Positions 20,123 through 29,764 are shown, numbered from the stretch's first letter. The stretch is DNA of 64,000 bases from Hippopus hippopus (GCA_946811185.2 OX328109.1:38486129-38550128); one strand, 5' to 3'. Notes: generated from the letters alone by a model not told the origin. Numbers and translations are program-made.

Positions 20123-20341
20123 TTCTCTCTTTACCAGACGACAAAATTTTGAACTGGTCCTCATTGAAGGCTTTTGCAGACAACAAGTTAAACGTGGCTC
20201 AAAAACTGAAGTATGTCTGTAGAAGGGAGGAGGAAAACATAGTGGGAAAAGGAGACCAGGGTACCAGTATTTTCTCTTTTCCCACAATTTCTTCTTTTTC
20301 CTCTAGGTCTTTAAAACTCGGGATTGTGTGGTAAAGGGTTA
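20123..20341 (-). mobile_element. family A MITE
   Basis: CTCTCTTTACCAGACGACAA to GTGGTAAAGGGTTA. The core is damaged (AAAGGAGACCAGGGTACC). Confidence 0.8.
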
Positions 20342-20599
20342 TTGCAGGCAGGGAGTATTGTCTTGCTTTTCTATACAATATATCATCTCATCAAAATTGT
20401 TGCAAATACGCGAGAAACAAAAAACCTGCATAAGAATACTTTTGCCACAGTGTTTCTAAACTCAGTCTCATGCAAAAAGTGAAATGTCATTTGAAGGTGA
20501 TAGAAAGTCTGTAAACTTTTTCAGCGCCAAATAAATAAACTCGACCTCTTTCGACAGCTCTAAATAGAATTTGTTGAAACTTACAAAGATTTTGATTGT

Positions 20600-20725
20600 A
20601 TAGGCTTGACTACACAAGCGGACGGCACGGATCAAAGATCAGATTGCACGTTCTGTGCAGTCTGATCTTGATCTATGCAGTCTGCAAAAGTCAACGTTTT
20701 CGCGTATGGCACCAAAAGAGTTAAC
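20600..20725. repeat. family B core
   Basis: AAGATCAGATTGCACGTTCT and GTGCAGTCTGATCTTGATCT form a clean palindrome; the outer ends are eroded. Confidence 0.6.
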
Positions 20726-20790
20726 AAAGTGTTTCCTCAACTTTTGATAAAATATAATTCCCTGAAGAAGTTTATACAGAACTTTAGACC

Positions 20791-21310
20791 AGCCCAAGTC
20801 GCTCAAGTGGTAGAGCAAGAGACTTGTAAATGGCAAATCTCAGGCCTTTCGAGGGTATTAGTTTGATTCCCAAGGCTGGCCATCTAAAATTACTAATAGT
20901 CTTTTGGATGAGACTTAAACTTTACACTTTACCAAACAACAAAATTTAGACTGGTCCAAATTGAAAACATTTGCAGACGACAAAATTAACATGGCGGAAA
21001 AATTGAAATTTGTTTTGGGAAGGTAGAAAACATTATGGGAAAAGGAGAAAATGCTGGTAACCAGCATTTTCTCCTTTTCCCACAATGTTTTCAACAGGCT
21101 TCTTTCTCAGAGTCATGAAAACCCGGGATTCTTTGGTAAAGAGTTAAGGTATCCTATGACAGTGCTATACACCAAGCATGTTAAAGAACCTGGCATAACT
21201 TGGAATGGGTTTCCTCCAGTATCTTACCATAATATAACATAACAGCCTTTGGGATGTTGCCCATATGGGCAACTGGTTGCTGATATAAATAAAGGAAAAT
21301 CAATCAATCA
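20791..21310 (+). mobile_element. tRNA-derived SINE, type 3, split by an A element
   Basis: Head GTCGCTCAAGTGGTAGAGCA with TTTGATTCCCAAGGCTGGCC. After the A insert, TGTTAAAGAACCTGGCATAA and CCCATATGGGCAACTGG, then AATCAATCAATCA. The uninterrupted copy at 30636 has the same order. Confidence 0.8.
20915..21147 (-). mobile_element. family A MITE nested in a SINE
   Basis: TTAAACTTTACACTTTACC to GGTAAAGAGTTAA. The centre is GGTAACC although this orientation normally gives GGTTACC. Confidence 0.85.
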
Positions 21311-21328
21311 AAACTTTTATTTACTTTT

Positions 21329-21802
21329 GACACTCTCATTTATGTGATTGTATTTATGCATATAGGATGAGAAAAGATATGAAGATACTGGTTGGGAATT
21401 TGACAGCAAGATGTGACATTCATCATGACTGTAATCCATGGATCTCTTGAGGAAAATACAGACAATCAATATTGCCCAATGAAAACACTCTTGCAAAAGA
21501 AGAAATTGCTCATTAACAGCAATTTATGCTTCAGCCTTCAATAATGGTTTATAAATTAGCTTGCTGCAAGAAGAAAGAACTTGTCTACAGCAGCTAATGA
21601 ATCAACAGGATTCCGCAGAACTGTTGTTGAAATTATGTCCTAAAGTAGTCTATATCAAGGCTGTTGTAGACCTATGCCACTCCCATTCATTTGATTGTCT
21701 TCATGAATTAAAGATGAGAAAAGATAGATTGGAAGATATTAGTCAGGAATTTGACAGCAAGATGGGACATTCATATAATTGTAAGGCATGGGTCTCCTGA
21801 GG
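21329..21802 (+). repeat. direct repeat pair of about 110 bp, 348 bp apart
   Basis: ATGAGAAAAGATATGAAGAT then GGGAATTTGACAGCAAGATG at 21366-21416 recurs as ATGAGAAAAGATAGATTGGA then AGGAATTTGACAGCAAGATG at 21714-21764. Both are followed by CATTCAT and by a GGATCTC or GGGTCTC then CTGAGG. Confidence 0.65.
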
Positions 21803-21876
21803 AATTGACAGGCTTTTGGGTGTCTGTAGTATTGTGTCTGTGTCCTTGTACACTTTATCCATAGGCCAAGTGCAAT

Positions 21877-22079
21877 TTAACTCTTTACCAAATGATACAA
21901 TTATGGACTTGTCCAAATCTAAAGCACTTGCAGAGTACAAATTTGTCTGTGAAAAGATAGAAAACATTGTGAAAGGATAGAAAACACTGGTTACCAGCAT
22001 TTTTTATTTTCTCTCAATGTTTTCAAAAGGCTTCTTCCTCATAGTCGTGGAAACACAAGATTATGTGGTAAAGGGTTAA
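21877..22079 (-). mobile_element. family A MITE, internally shortened
   Basis: Both TTAA ends are present. About 25 bp of the long arm is missing and one arm is rearranged (GTGAAAGGATAGAAAACACT). Confidence 0.8.
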
Positions 22080-22160
22080 GGTGCTTTTGCAGAGAGTGTA
22101 GATCAAGATCTGACTACACAGAACAAACACTCTGATCTCTGACCTGCACTTACCAATCCT
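22080..22160. repeat. family B core fragment
   Basis: GAGTGTAGATCAAGATCTGA with a diverged second arm. Confidence 0.4.
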
Positions 22161-22279
22161 ATGATATTTGTTCATTAAAGAGAAATTTCAAAGATACATC
22201 CTTACAGCTAGAGAGAAAAAAAATGCTGTTAAAACTTGAAAGTGTGTAGAATGGCTCGGCTGTGTAAACATAGATAAAT

Positions 22280-22486
22280 TACCAATATATATGGTGTAAG
22301 GGATAGAAAAACTCAAGGGATTTTGTCTGTATTTTTGCTTTGAAGGCCTCCAAAGCATGAAAAGCATTTTCTCTCCATCATAATCTATTGAATCTTGCAG
22401 CCATCAGGAGCAACATCTGACATGAAGATACAAAAATTATTATATTTTCATAAAATAAGGATGAAATGGGTTGAATACTGGCTGAA
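22280..22486 (-). repeat. dispersed repeat (family I)
   Basis: GGTGTAAGGGATAGAAAAAC, TTGAAGGCCTCCAAAGCATG and AATAAGGATGAAATGGGTTG are the reverse complement of the copy at 17263. Confidence 0.6.
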
Positions 22487-22564
22487 AACGAGTATAGATG
22501 TATCTTTTTATTGCAATGTTTAGGTTTTTACTGCCGAGTGGAAATGGTCTCATTTGTCTAGCAG

Positions 22565-22745
22565 TCTTGACTCCTACCAGGCAACAAAGTTTTAGCCTTG
22601 ACTGCATCTCCATACAACAAAATTAATGTTACTCAGATTATGTGTCATTGGTGTATAGAATGTTGTGGAAAAAAGAGCATTTCAATTATTTTCTCTTTTA
22701 TTTCCTGCAATGTTCCCGCATGATGTCTTCCACAGGACTGTTAAC
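22565..22745 (-). mobile_element. family A MITE, decayed
   Basis: CAGGCAACAAAGTTTTAGCC and ACAACAAAATTAATGTTACT derive from the long arm; the core is barely recognisable. Confidence 0.45.
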
Positions 22746-22883
22746 CGTTTACCCCACCAATTTTGACTTTTAAAGACCCTGAAAGAAAAGGCATTTGAAA
22801 ACATTATCCTTTTCCCTACAATGTTTTCAAAAGTCATCTTGCTTTGTGTAATTTAAACTCAGAATTTTGTAGTAAAGGGTTAA
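22741..22883. mobile_element. family A deletion derivative with both ends alike
   Basis: Left TTAACCGTTTACCCCACCAA then GACCCTGAAAGAAAAGG. The right end is GTAATTTAAACTCAGAATTT then AGTAAAGGGTTAA. Both outer arms are the short-arm type, making a nearly symmetrical 143-bp element. Confidence 0.6.
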
Positions 22884-23065
22884 CAACTCTGTAAAAAGAA
22901 GCTTTTTGAAACATTATGGGGAAGGAAAAAATGCATTTTTTTCCTTTTCTCACACTGTTGTCTACCCCTTTGATGCCAACTCATTTGAGTCAAAATTGAT
23001 TTCTTTGTTTGAAAAAACCCTCAACATTAACTAGTCTAAAATTTTGTTGTGCTGTAAAGAGTTTT
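22880..23065 (+). mobile_element. family A MITE, decayed
   Basis: GAAACATTATGGGGAAGGAA and TTTCCTTTTCTCACACTGTT mark the core. The right end GTGCTGTAAAGAGTTTTA has lost its TTAA. It shares a TTAA with the previous element. Confidence 0.6.
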
Positions 23066-23128
23066 ACCCCAATTTATGTTGATAAGCTTTATTTCTCATG
23101 AGTGTTTTCGAACTTGTCTCCTGCAAAT

Positions 23129-23646
23129 GAGCGATATTCTAAAAAAGGGGGGTTTGATGCATCACCATGATGCATTACACCAAGCAAGTTACCACATGGC
23201 TTGCAACACGCGAAAAGGGGCATTTGGACATTTGCGTAAAGTGTCGTCTCGGATCAGCCTGCGCAGTCCGCGCAGGCTAATCCGAGACGGCACTTTACGA
23301 CTACATTAGATTTTGTGCTAAAGTAAACTTGCGCAAAACAGAAAATTACATAAAAAGGGAAAGTGCCGTCTTGGATTAGCCTGCGCGGACTGCGCAGGCT
23401 GATCCTAGACGACACTTTACGCAAATGTACGAATACCCCTTTTCGTGTGTTGTAGGCCACATAGTTGTGGATTCATAAAACATGTTTTGTCTAACAACTG
23501 ACTGAATCATGAGGTAGACTAGTCATGCAGAAATTTACCAAAAGTGGAGAGTTTCAGCACAGGTCAGTGTGCAAGGACTGCAGGCTGACCTGGATTAATG
23601 CTTTTTGCAGCTGCATTAGACCCCCGTTTCACAAGCATGGCTCAAA
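23129..23646 (-). repeat. family F inverted-end element, split by family E
   Basis: The reverse complement gives GAGCCATGCTTGTGAAACGG at one end and GCTTGGTGTAATGCATCATG at the other, matching the copies at 25699 and 59646. The central 265 bp is the E element. Confidence 0.6.
23196..23460. mobile_element. family E double-palindrome fold-back MITE
   Basis: The left arm AACACGCGAAAAGGGGCATT then AGTGTCGTCTCGGATCAGCC is inverted on the right as GGCTGATCCTAGACGACACT then CCCCTTTTCGTGTGTTG. Each arm contains its own palindrome around GCCTGCGCAGTCCGCGCAGG. Arms are about 100 bp with a 60-bp spacer. Confidence 0.85.
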
Positions 23647-23775
23647 TATATTTATCAAAGGTTATTTCTTGATGCAGTCATAAGAAAAAGGACAGTATTT
23701 TTTGTTCATCAAAAAGATTGAAGAAAGTACTTTTGGTGTATTGATTTAAAGTTATTTTTACTTTTGTCTTTTCAG

Positions 23776-23859
23776 GAAATAGAACTTACTCAGAAAAAGT
23801 TAGAATGTGATCGTCTTGCCAGAGATGTAGAGGAGGAGAAAAATAAATCAAAAGCATTA
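23776..23859 (+). CDS. internal exon of the same coiled-coil gene
   Basis: The exon is 84 bases (28 codons). The acceptor is CTTTTGTCTTTTCAG and the donor is GTAAGT, both phase 0. It encodes EIELTQKKLECDRLARDVEE followed by EKNKSKAL, a continuous amphipathic, highly charged helix with no stop. It joins in frame to the exon ending at 12323 (L-EIEL) and to the one starting at 25953 (KAL-ASEL), so the heptad pattern can run across both junctions. The intron before it would be about 11.45 kb, filled with repeats. Additional small exons inside that intron cannot be excluded by eye. Confidence 0.8.
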
Positions 23860-23965
23860 GTAAGTAATCCTGCTAAATATGTGACTTTTAAGTATATCCA
23901 GAACTCTTTCAAAACATGCTAAGGACAAAAATTTAAACATGTCAGTGATTTGGTGTAATATTAAT

Positions 23966-24192
23966 TTAACTCTTTACCACACAATCCCGACTTTTAACGA
24001 CCCTGAGGAAGGTCATTTGATAACACTGCGGGAAAAGAAGAAAATGCTGGTAACCAGCATTTTCTTCTTTTCCCACAATGTTTTCTACCCTTACAAAGAC
24101 AAATTTTATCTTTTAAGTAACATTTGATATGTTGTTTACAAATACTTTCAATTTTGACCAGGCTAAAATTTTGTCATGTGGTAAAGAGTTTA
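23966..24192 (+). mobile_element. family A MITE in the intron after the 23776 exon
   Basis: TTAACTCTTTACCACACAAT to GTGGTAAAGAGTTTA. The arms carry the paired variant AAAAGAAGAAAATGC and GCATTTTCTTCTTTT. Confidence 0.85.
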
Positions 24193-24228
24193 GCAGTTTC
24201 TTCAAGAGTTGTAAGAGTTCATACTTAG

Positions 24229-24455
24229 TAAATCATTTACCAAACAAGCGGGGGATTCATGACTTTGAGAAGGAGGGCTTTCAAAATCAATGTGGGGAAA
24301 GGAGAAAATGCTGGTAAACAGCATTTTCTCCTTTCCCCACAATGTTTTATACTCTTCCACAACCAAATATCACCTTCTGAGCCACATTTATTTTGTCATC
24401 TGCAGATGCTTTCAATTTGAACAAGTGTAAAGTAATGGTGTTTGGTAAAGGGTTA
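24229..24455 (+). mobile_element. family A MITE
   Basis: TAAATCATTTACCAAACAAG to TTTGGTAAAGGGTTA. Arms GTGGGGAAAGG and CCTTTCCCCAC share a paired change. Confidence 0.85.
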
Positions 24456-24622
24456 CAGTGAAACCTTTCCAGGAAACCAGCTTTGAAATTTATTTAGTTA
24501 TTTACTATTGGCTAGAAATGCAGATTTAGGTTTAGAGCACTGAAAGGGTTAATCAGCATTTGTAGGTTCAAGGGAGGTAACTGTACATTGTATACATTCC
24601 AGGAAACAGTTATCTTCCTTCC

Positions 24623-24788
24623 TTAAGTCTCTTCCACACAAGAAAAATGTAGATTTATTCAAATTGAAAGCATTTGCAGATGACAATCTCAGTGTGGCTG
24701 AAATGATACAATTTGTTCTTAATAGGGTAGACAACATTGTGGGAAAGGAGAAAATGCTGGTTACCAGCATTTTCTCTTTTTCCCACAA
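24623..24788 (-). mobile_element. family A MITE, right end truncated
   Basis: Long arm and core (GGTTACC) are present. It stops at ACAATGTTTTCACC, where another copy begins. Confidence 0.75.
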
Positions 24789-24995
24789 TGTTTTCACCCT
24801 TACCACACAATCACACGTTTTAATGAGCCTTGTATGAAGGATCTCAGAAAAAATTAAGGAAAAGGTAGAAAATTTACTCCTTTTCCTGCCATTGTCTACC
24901 TTTTCATACACACCGTTCCACCATACAATTCATGTCTAATTTGTCTAATGCTTTTAATTTGGACAAGTCTAAAATTTGTTGGATCGCAAAGGTTA
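24789..24995 (+). mobile_element. family A MITE, core centre deleted
   Basis: CTTACCACACAATCACACGT to GGATCGCAAAGGTTAA. The core is GAAAATTTACTCCTTTTCC, without the central GGTAACC. Confidence 0.7.
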
Positions 24996-25359
24996 AATGT
25001 TTCCATAAGAGTGTTTCCAAAGTTCTCCGCTACAAATCGGTTTTACGAAGTATAGAAGTAAATCGGCAATTTAAGAGAAAATTGGTAACTGTGTATAGAA
25101 GGGAGATAAATCTGCTGACAATTTAATGTTCTAGTAACAGTTCTCTTCCATGCTTTATTCTTTTTCACATTGTGGAAAGGAATGGATGGTTACACAAAAT
25201 ATCCATTGTTAGATAGATTTTTGACATTCCTCTATGATACTAATATGTGAAAAAATTTGTTAGATAAGCAACAATTGCACATGGTTGGACATGGCTTCTT
25301 TTCTACTGGCATCCCAGTATTTTCTTCTCCCTGTCTGAAAATTGTCATAGACTTTAATT

Positions 25360-25655
25360 CGCTTGACTGTTCTCAAAGAAAATGTCGAGTCATTGCCTTA
25401 GCCTTGTCATCCTTTGTGTCTGCTCCATTGCCAATGTGCAATAAATTTGACGTTTACAAAGTCTCTGTTTTTTGGTAAGATATTTAATTCAAACTTTGAC
25501 AAGTTGTTAACTTTCAAAAGGGAAGCATATACACCAAGATTATCATTAAAGTATTTTTGACACAGTTATGCCCCTATTTCAATTTTTAATTTTCACTGTA
25601 AATCAAGCAAGCAACAGCAGTGGAGCATTGGCACCTGCCTGCAGTGCTCTTGTTT
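25360..25655 (+). repeat. family H copy
   Basis: CTTGACTGTTCTCAAAGAAA, AAGATATTTAATTCAAACTT, TTTTTGACACAGTTATGCCC and CAGTGCTCTTGTTTA in the same order as at 6670. Confidence 0.6.
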
Positions 25656-25698
25656 AGAAACAGGTGCAGTAAATCACGGTGACTTATTTGAATTTATA

Positions 25699-25934
25699 AT
25701 TGAGCTATAGTCTGTGAAAAGGGGGCTTAATACATCTGCAGGCTGACCTGGGTCAAAACTTTTTGCTATTGATCAATTTTCTGTATGTCCAAGGACCAGG
25801 CTACCTCATGATTAAGTCGCTTGTTAAAAAAAGTGGCTCTTATGGCTCCATAACTGTGCGGTGGCTTGCTTGGTATAATGCATCACAGAACTGCATTAAG
25901 CCCCCTTTCTCCAGAGCATGGCTCAATTGTATTC
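25699..25934 (+). repeat. family F inverted-end element, just before the 25953 exon
   Basis: GTCTGTGAAAAGGGGGCTTA at the left and AAGCCCCCTTTCTCCAGAGC at the right are inverted ends. The middle holds GCAGGCTGACCTGGGTCAAA. Confidence 0.65.
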
Positions 25935-25952
25935 ATTTTTTATGTTGACTAG

Positions 25953-26042
25953 GCTTCAGAGTTAGAAGTTGCAGCAACTCAAAATTCAGAGCTTACAACT
26001 CAGGTGTCAGGACTTCAAGTGAGACTTCAAGATCTAGAGAAG
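25953..26042 (+). CDS. internal exon of the same coiled-coil gene
   Basis: The exon is 90 bases (30 codons). The acceptor ends GTTGACTAG, with a weaker pyrimidine tract than the other two exons, and the donor is GTAGGT. Both junctions are phase 0. The translation is ASELEVAATQNSELTTQVSG then LQVRLQDLEK, again a stop-free coiled coil, richer in T, Q and S than the first exon. The intron before it is 2.09 kb. A pair of nested A elements begins about 18 bases after the donor, and a family F repeat ends about 20 bases before the acceptor, so the exon sits in a very small repeat-free island. No later exon of this gene could be defended in the remaining 38 kb. Confidence 0.75.
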
Positions 26043-26059
26043 GTAGGTGATTTTTTTCT

Positions 26060-26512
26060 TCAACCCTTTACCACCCAGTCCTGAGTTTAACCCTTTACCA
26101 AAGAACTAAATTTCAGACCGATTCAAATTCAAAGTATTTGCAGATGCAAATTTAAATGTGGTTCATTATGATGTAATTTGTTTTCAATGGGGTAGAAAAA
26201 GTACAAGAAAAAGGAGAAAATGCTGGTTACCAACATTTTCTCCTTTTCTCACCATGTTTTCAAAAGCCTTCTTTGTTAATGTCGTTGAAATTCAGAATTG
26301 TGCGGTAAAGAGTTTTACGACCCTTAGGTGGAAGTCTTTTGAAAACATTGTGGGAAAAAGAGAAAATGCTGGTAATCTCCATTTTCTCCTTTTCCCACTA
26401 TGTTTTCTACTGTCTCATAGACACATTCCATCATTTGAGCTGCATTTAATTTGCTATCTGGATATGCTTTGAATTTGGACCAGTCTAAAATTTTATCATT
26501 TGGTAAATGGTA
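26060..26512 (+). mobile_element. family A MITE split by another A copy
   Basis: CAACCCTTTACCACCCAGTC to GAGTTTAA, then after the insert TTTTACGACCCTTAGGTGGA to TTTGGTAAATGG. It lies 18 bases after the donor of the 25953 exon. Confidence 0.8.
26087..26316 (-). mobile_element. family A MITE nested at an internal TTAA of another A copy
   Basis: TTAACCCTTTACCAAAGAAC to GCGGTAAAGAGTTTT. The target is the TTAA of the conserved GAGTTTTAACGACCC; the right copy of the site now reads TTTT. Confidence 0.85.
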
Positions 26513-26860
26513 AAATTATATTCCACATAACAGATAGCTGATATGGGTCCTCATTTGTTCTCTACTTGTGGCACTGCTCACAAGGGAGTGTCCATAGCAA
26601 AGCCTAAGCCCCGTGGTTGTGAGTTTGGGAATGCATGTTTGAATAATTCATGACTGGAACTGTTTCCAGAATGGATCAAAACAAATTGTATACCAAAAGA
26701 AAGATTATGCTCTGATAGAATAATCGTGTATTCTGGTGTAACTTTATTGAAATAAGGAGACGCAACTCCTGCAGCCTTGTGAAACCATGCTACTCACTAC
26801 TTCAACTTAAATACAAGTATTTGAAGAAAAGGGAATGTGGAAAAGGAGCATTTGCTTTTT

Positions 26861-27085
26861 CCTATTTACCACACAATCCCAAGCTTAAACAACTCTGAGG
26901 AAGAAGCCTTTTGAAAACATTGTGGGAAAAGGAGAAAATGTTGGTATCGGCATTTTCTTTTTTTCCCACAATGTTTTCTACCCTATCACGGACAAATTCC
27001 CATTATTGAGCACATTTAATTTGTCCTCTGTAAAATTACTCTCAATTTGGACCAGTCCAAAAGTTTGCCTTTTGATAAAGAGTTA
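26861..27085 (+). mobile_element. family A MITE
   Basis: CCTATTTACCACACAATCCC to TTTTGATAAAGAGTTA. A 38-bp core fragment lies directly before it. Confidence 0.8.
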
Positions 27086-27176
27086 CCATGCAATTGCCCC
27101 TTCCATAGGCTGTCTCTTGCAGGGTGCAGGAAGTTGTAACTTTGAGATATTTAGTTATATTTGTTGTATCATTCTC

Positions 27177-27258
27177 ATCATTTAAGCCACATCTTATTTC
27201 TTGTCTGTAAAAGCTTTCAGGTTGGACAAGTCTGCCTTACTGTCGTTGTTAGGGTTAA
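27177..27258 (+). mobile_element. family A fragment, right third
   Basis: CATTTAAGCCACATCTTATT, then TTGGACAAGTCTGCC and TTAGGGTTAA. Confidence 0.6.
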
Positions 27259-27435
27259 ACTGTGTGGAATAGAAGGGCTGATAACTCTGCGTTGTCTTGT
27301 ATCTTTTTCTGATAATGAAATTTAAGACATGTTCATGTTGAAAGTGCCTGGAGATAAGAAACCGAAGATTGCTCAAAGAATGGCAGATGTTTATGAAAAG
27401 GTTGAAAACATTCAGAAAGAACGAGAAAATTCAGT

Positions 27436-27670
27436 TTAATCTCTGTCTAACAACATAAATTTAGACTAGTCCATATTGAAAGCATTTGCCAACCATGAAG
27501 TTAATGTTGCGCAAATGATAGGATATGACTTTGAAAGGATAGAAAACAATGTGAGAAACAGAGAAAATGCTGGTTACCAGCATTTTCTCTGTTTCTCACA
27601 ATGTTTTCAAAAGCCATCTTCTTCACAGTTTACTGTTGTTAAAACTTGTGATTATTTGGTAAAAGGATTA
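27436..27670 (-). mobile_element. family A MITE with three paired arm changes
   Basis: The arms GTGAGAAACAGAGAAAATGC and GCATTTTCTCTGTTTCTCAC are perfect complements yet differ from consensus at three positions each. Ends are TTAATCTCTGTCTAACAAC and GGTAAAAGGATTA. Confidence 0.9.
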
Positions 27671-27739
27671 GATGTGTTTTTTTCTCACATTGTTTTCAAA
27701 AGCTGTCTTCCCTCAGGGTATAAAGGCAGGGATCATTAA
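27671..27739 (-). mobile_element. family A fragment, right end
   Basis: TTTCTCACATTGTTTTCAAA then CTTCCCTCAGGGTATAAAGG; it is followed by a B element. Confidence 0.5.
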
Positions 27740-27943
27740 CTCTTAGGCTGCTAAGCACAATTCAAGGACCATTTGTGGACAGTGTAAATGAAGATCAGAC
27801 TGCACAGAACGTGCAGTTTGATCTTGGATCTACAGTGTCCGATAAGGAGATATCTTTTCCAGAAAAAATTGAAGTAGCAAAATCTTGGTTTTTACCATCG
27901 GCTTGAAAGTTTCGTTTCATTTATTTAGTAGGATGAGGGTTGA
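27736..27943 (+). mobile_element. family B MITE
   Basis: TTAACTCTTAGGCTGCTAAG to AGTAGGATGAGGGTTG. Core GATCAGACTGCACAGAACGT with its complement GTGCAGTTTGATC. Confidence 0.8.
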
Positions 27944-28774
27944 TTTTACCGAGGGGTTAAATGCCATTTTATAATTTCCAATTAATTTTGGCCTCTTGTG
28001 GAGACAGAAAAATACCTTTACATTGATTAAACTTTTTCTTTTTTTGGTATTTTCTCACAAATTTGCCCCCAAGATTTAATTATAAATTCCTTTTTAAATT
28101 GCACAGCTGTACAGGGCAAGATTCTCTTGTGTTTTTGCATTCAAATAGTTGATTTCAGAAGTATTCTGCGCAGCAGTATAAAATTAGATTTAGACAAAGA
28201 GAGTTTCTTAGTACAAAAAAGTGGATTCTTTGTAAGGAAGTCATAGCTAGGGGTCTGATTGTTTTGTGTTGCTGAATGCGCTGGCTTCTGACCTACTTCT
28301 TGTTATTGATATATTTAAATGAATGAATTGAAATCTGTGATTGGTGAAAAATGTGGACATTTTTATTCTGTGGGCTCATGCAGTCCTATAATTTGCGGGC
28401 AAATTTATACTGTATATCAAGATGTTTATTGTTTATATGGAGTTTGATTAAGGATAGGGCACCCAATTGGATTTTTGTAATATGGCCTTTCGTCGCCGAA
28501 AAAACATATGGATTCAGCTAAGACTTTGGTAATCCATAATCGATCGGCCGATACACGCTGGTTCCCCGCATTCATTACGTATTACACGAATCTGAGCCGA
28601 ATCTGTACAATTTTGGCGATGTTACACGAATCCCATTACGGTGCAAATTGTCCTTTACAGCTATAAAATGCCAAAAAAATTATATGCCATTGCTGGAAAT
28701 ACATATTTGCAAACTTTAAACTATAGCTTTTCAACTCTATGGACTGCAGTTGTATTTCTGTCTTTCTCTTATCT
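27944..28774. other. no gene seen
   Basis: The longest stretch in the first half of the window without a recognised repeat. ATTACACGAATC and GTTACACGAATCCCATTACG near 28590-28640 are a small direct repeat. No open frame of note. Confidence 0.35.
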
Positions 28775-28993
28775 TTAACTCTTTACAACACAGCATAATT
28801 TTAGACCTACCCAAATTCAAAGCATTTTGCATACAACAAATTCAATGTGGCTCAAAGGATGGAACTTGTTTTTGAGTAGGTAGAAAACAATGTGCAAAAA
28901 GGAGAAAATGCTGGTCATCAGCCTTTTCTCCTTTTTGCCTCGGTGCTTGCAGAAAGCTTCTTCCTAAGGGTTGTTAAAATGTTGAATGTTTAA
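28775..28993 (-). mobile_element. family A MITE
   Basis: TTAACTCTTTACAACACAGC to GAATGTTTAA. Arms GTGCAAAAAGGAG and CTCCTTTTTGC carry two paired changes. Confidence 0.85.
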
Positions 28994-29577
28994 AGCAGTC
29001 TTTGCAGGTGAATGTTAGAGTTTGTGTTGAAGCCCTAATAGTGACCAAATGTAAACAAAGCGGGTGTTGTAATATATTTAGATTTTTCAAATTTAAATCC
29101 TACCACTTTTAAGTATGGATATTATTATAAAAGTGGCAATCTGTTATTGTTTGGTCGGTTCAAGTGTTAGCTGCTGGTAGCAAAATGAACTTTAAAAGTA
29201 GGTCAGAAGTTGCCAGTACACTCTATCGTTTGTTTACTTTTTAGCTAGATAATAGACTTTGTTTATGTTGAAAGCAGCCAATTACTTTAGAAGCATTGTG
29301 CAAAGTCATTGTAAAGAAATTCCAAGAAAGCGTTGATATGTGAACTGACCACTTCAGCCTGAGCCAAATCTGGTCTGAAAATTGGGGGTGGCCTCAAAGA
29401 TGGTTTTTGGCTGTACTATGTGTTTTTTTGTTATTCCTGAAGTTAGTTAACGTGATATTTTCTTCACTGCGCTTATGATTCCCCAGGACAGGTTCAATAT
29501 TACAAGATATGTCATGATTTATTAGTGATACTGACACAGCAACCCCAGACTTGGTCTCCAGTGACTTCCTTGTTCCA
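28994..29577. other. no feature seen
   Basis: AT-rich unique-looking sequence without exon signals. Confidence 0.4.
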
Positions 29578-29764
29578 AATAAACTCTTTACCAGACAACA
29601 ACATTCTAGCTCTAAAGATGATTTCTGATTTTGAACTGGTTGAAAACATTGTGGGAAAAGGTGAAAATGCTGGTAACCAGCATTTTCACCTTTTCCCACA
29701 ATGTTTTCAAAAGCCATCTTTCTCAGGGTTGTTAACAAAATGATTTTGTAGGGCAAAGGGTTAA
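29578..29764 (-). mobile_element. family A MITE, long arm shortened, perfect core
   Basis: AATAAACTCTTTACCAGACA to AAAGGGTTAA. Arms GTGGGAAAAGGTGAAAATGC and GCATTTTCACCTTTTCCCAC share a paired change; the centre is GGTAACC, unusual for this orientation. Confidence 0.85.

Noticed and set aside
23076..23460. Frames encoding a repeated NTRKGxFxHLRKVSSRISLRSPRRLI peptide
   Set aside because: Both come from the two inverted arms of family E, read from each strand.
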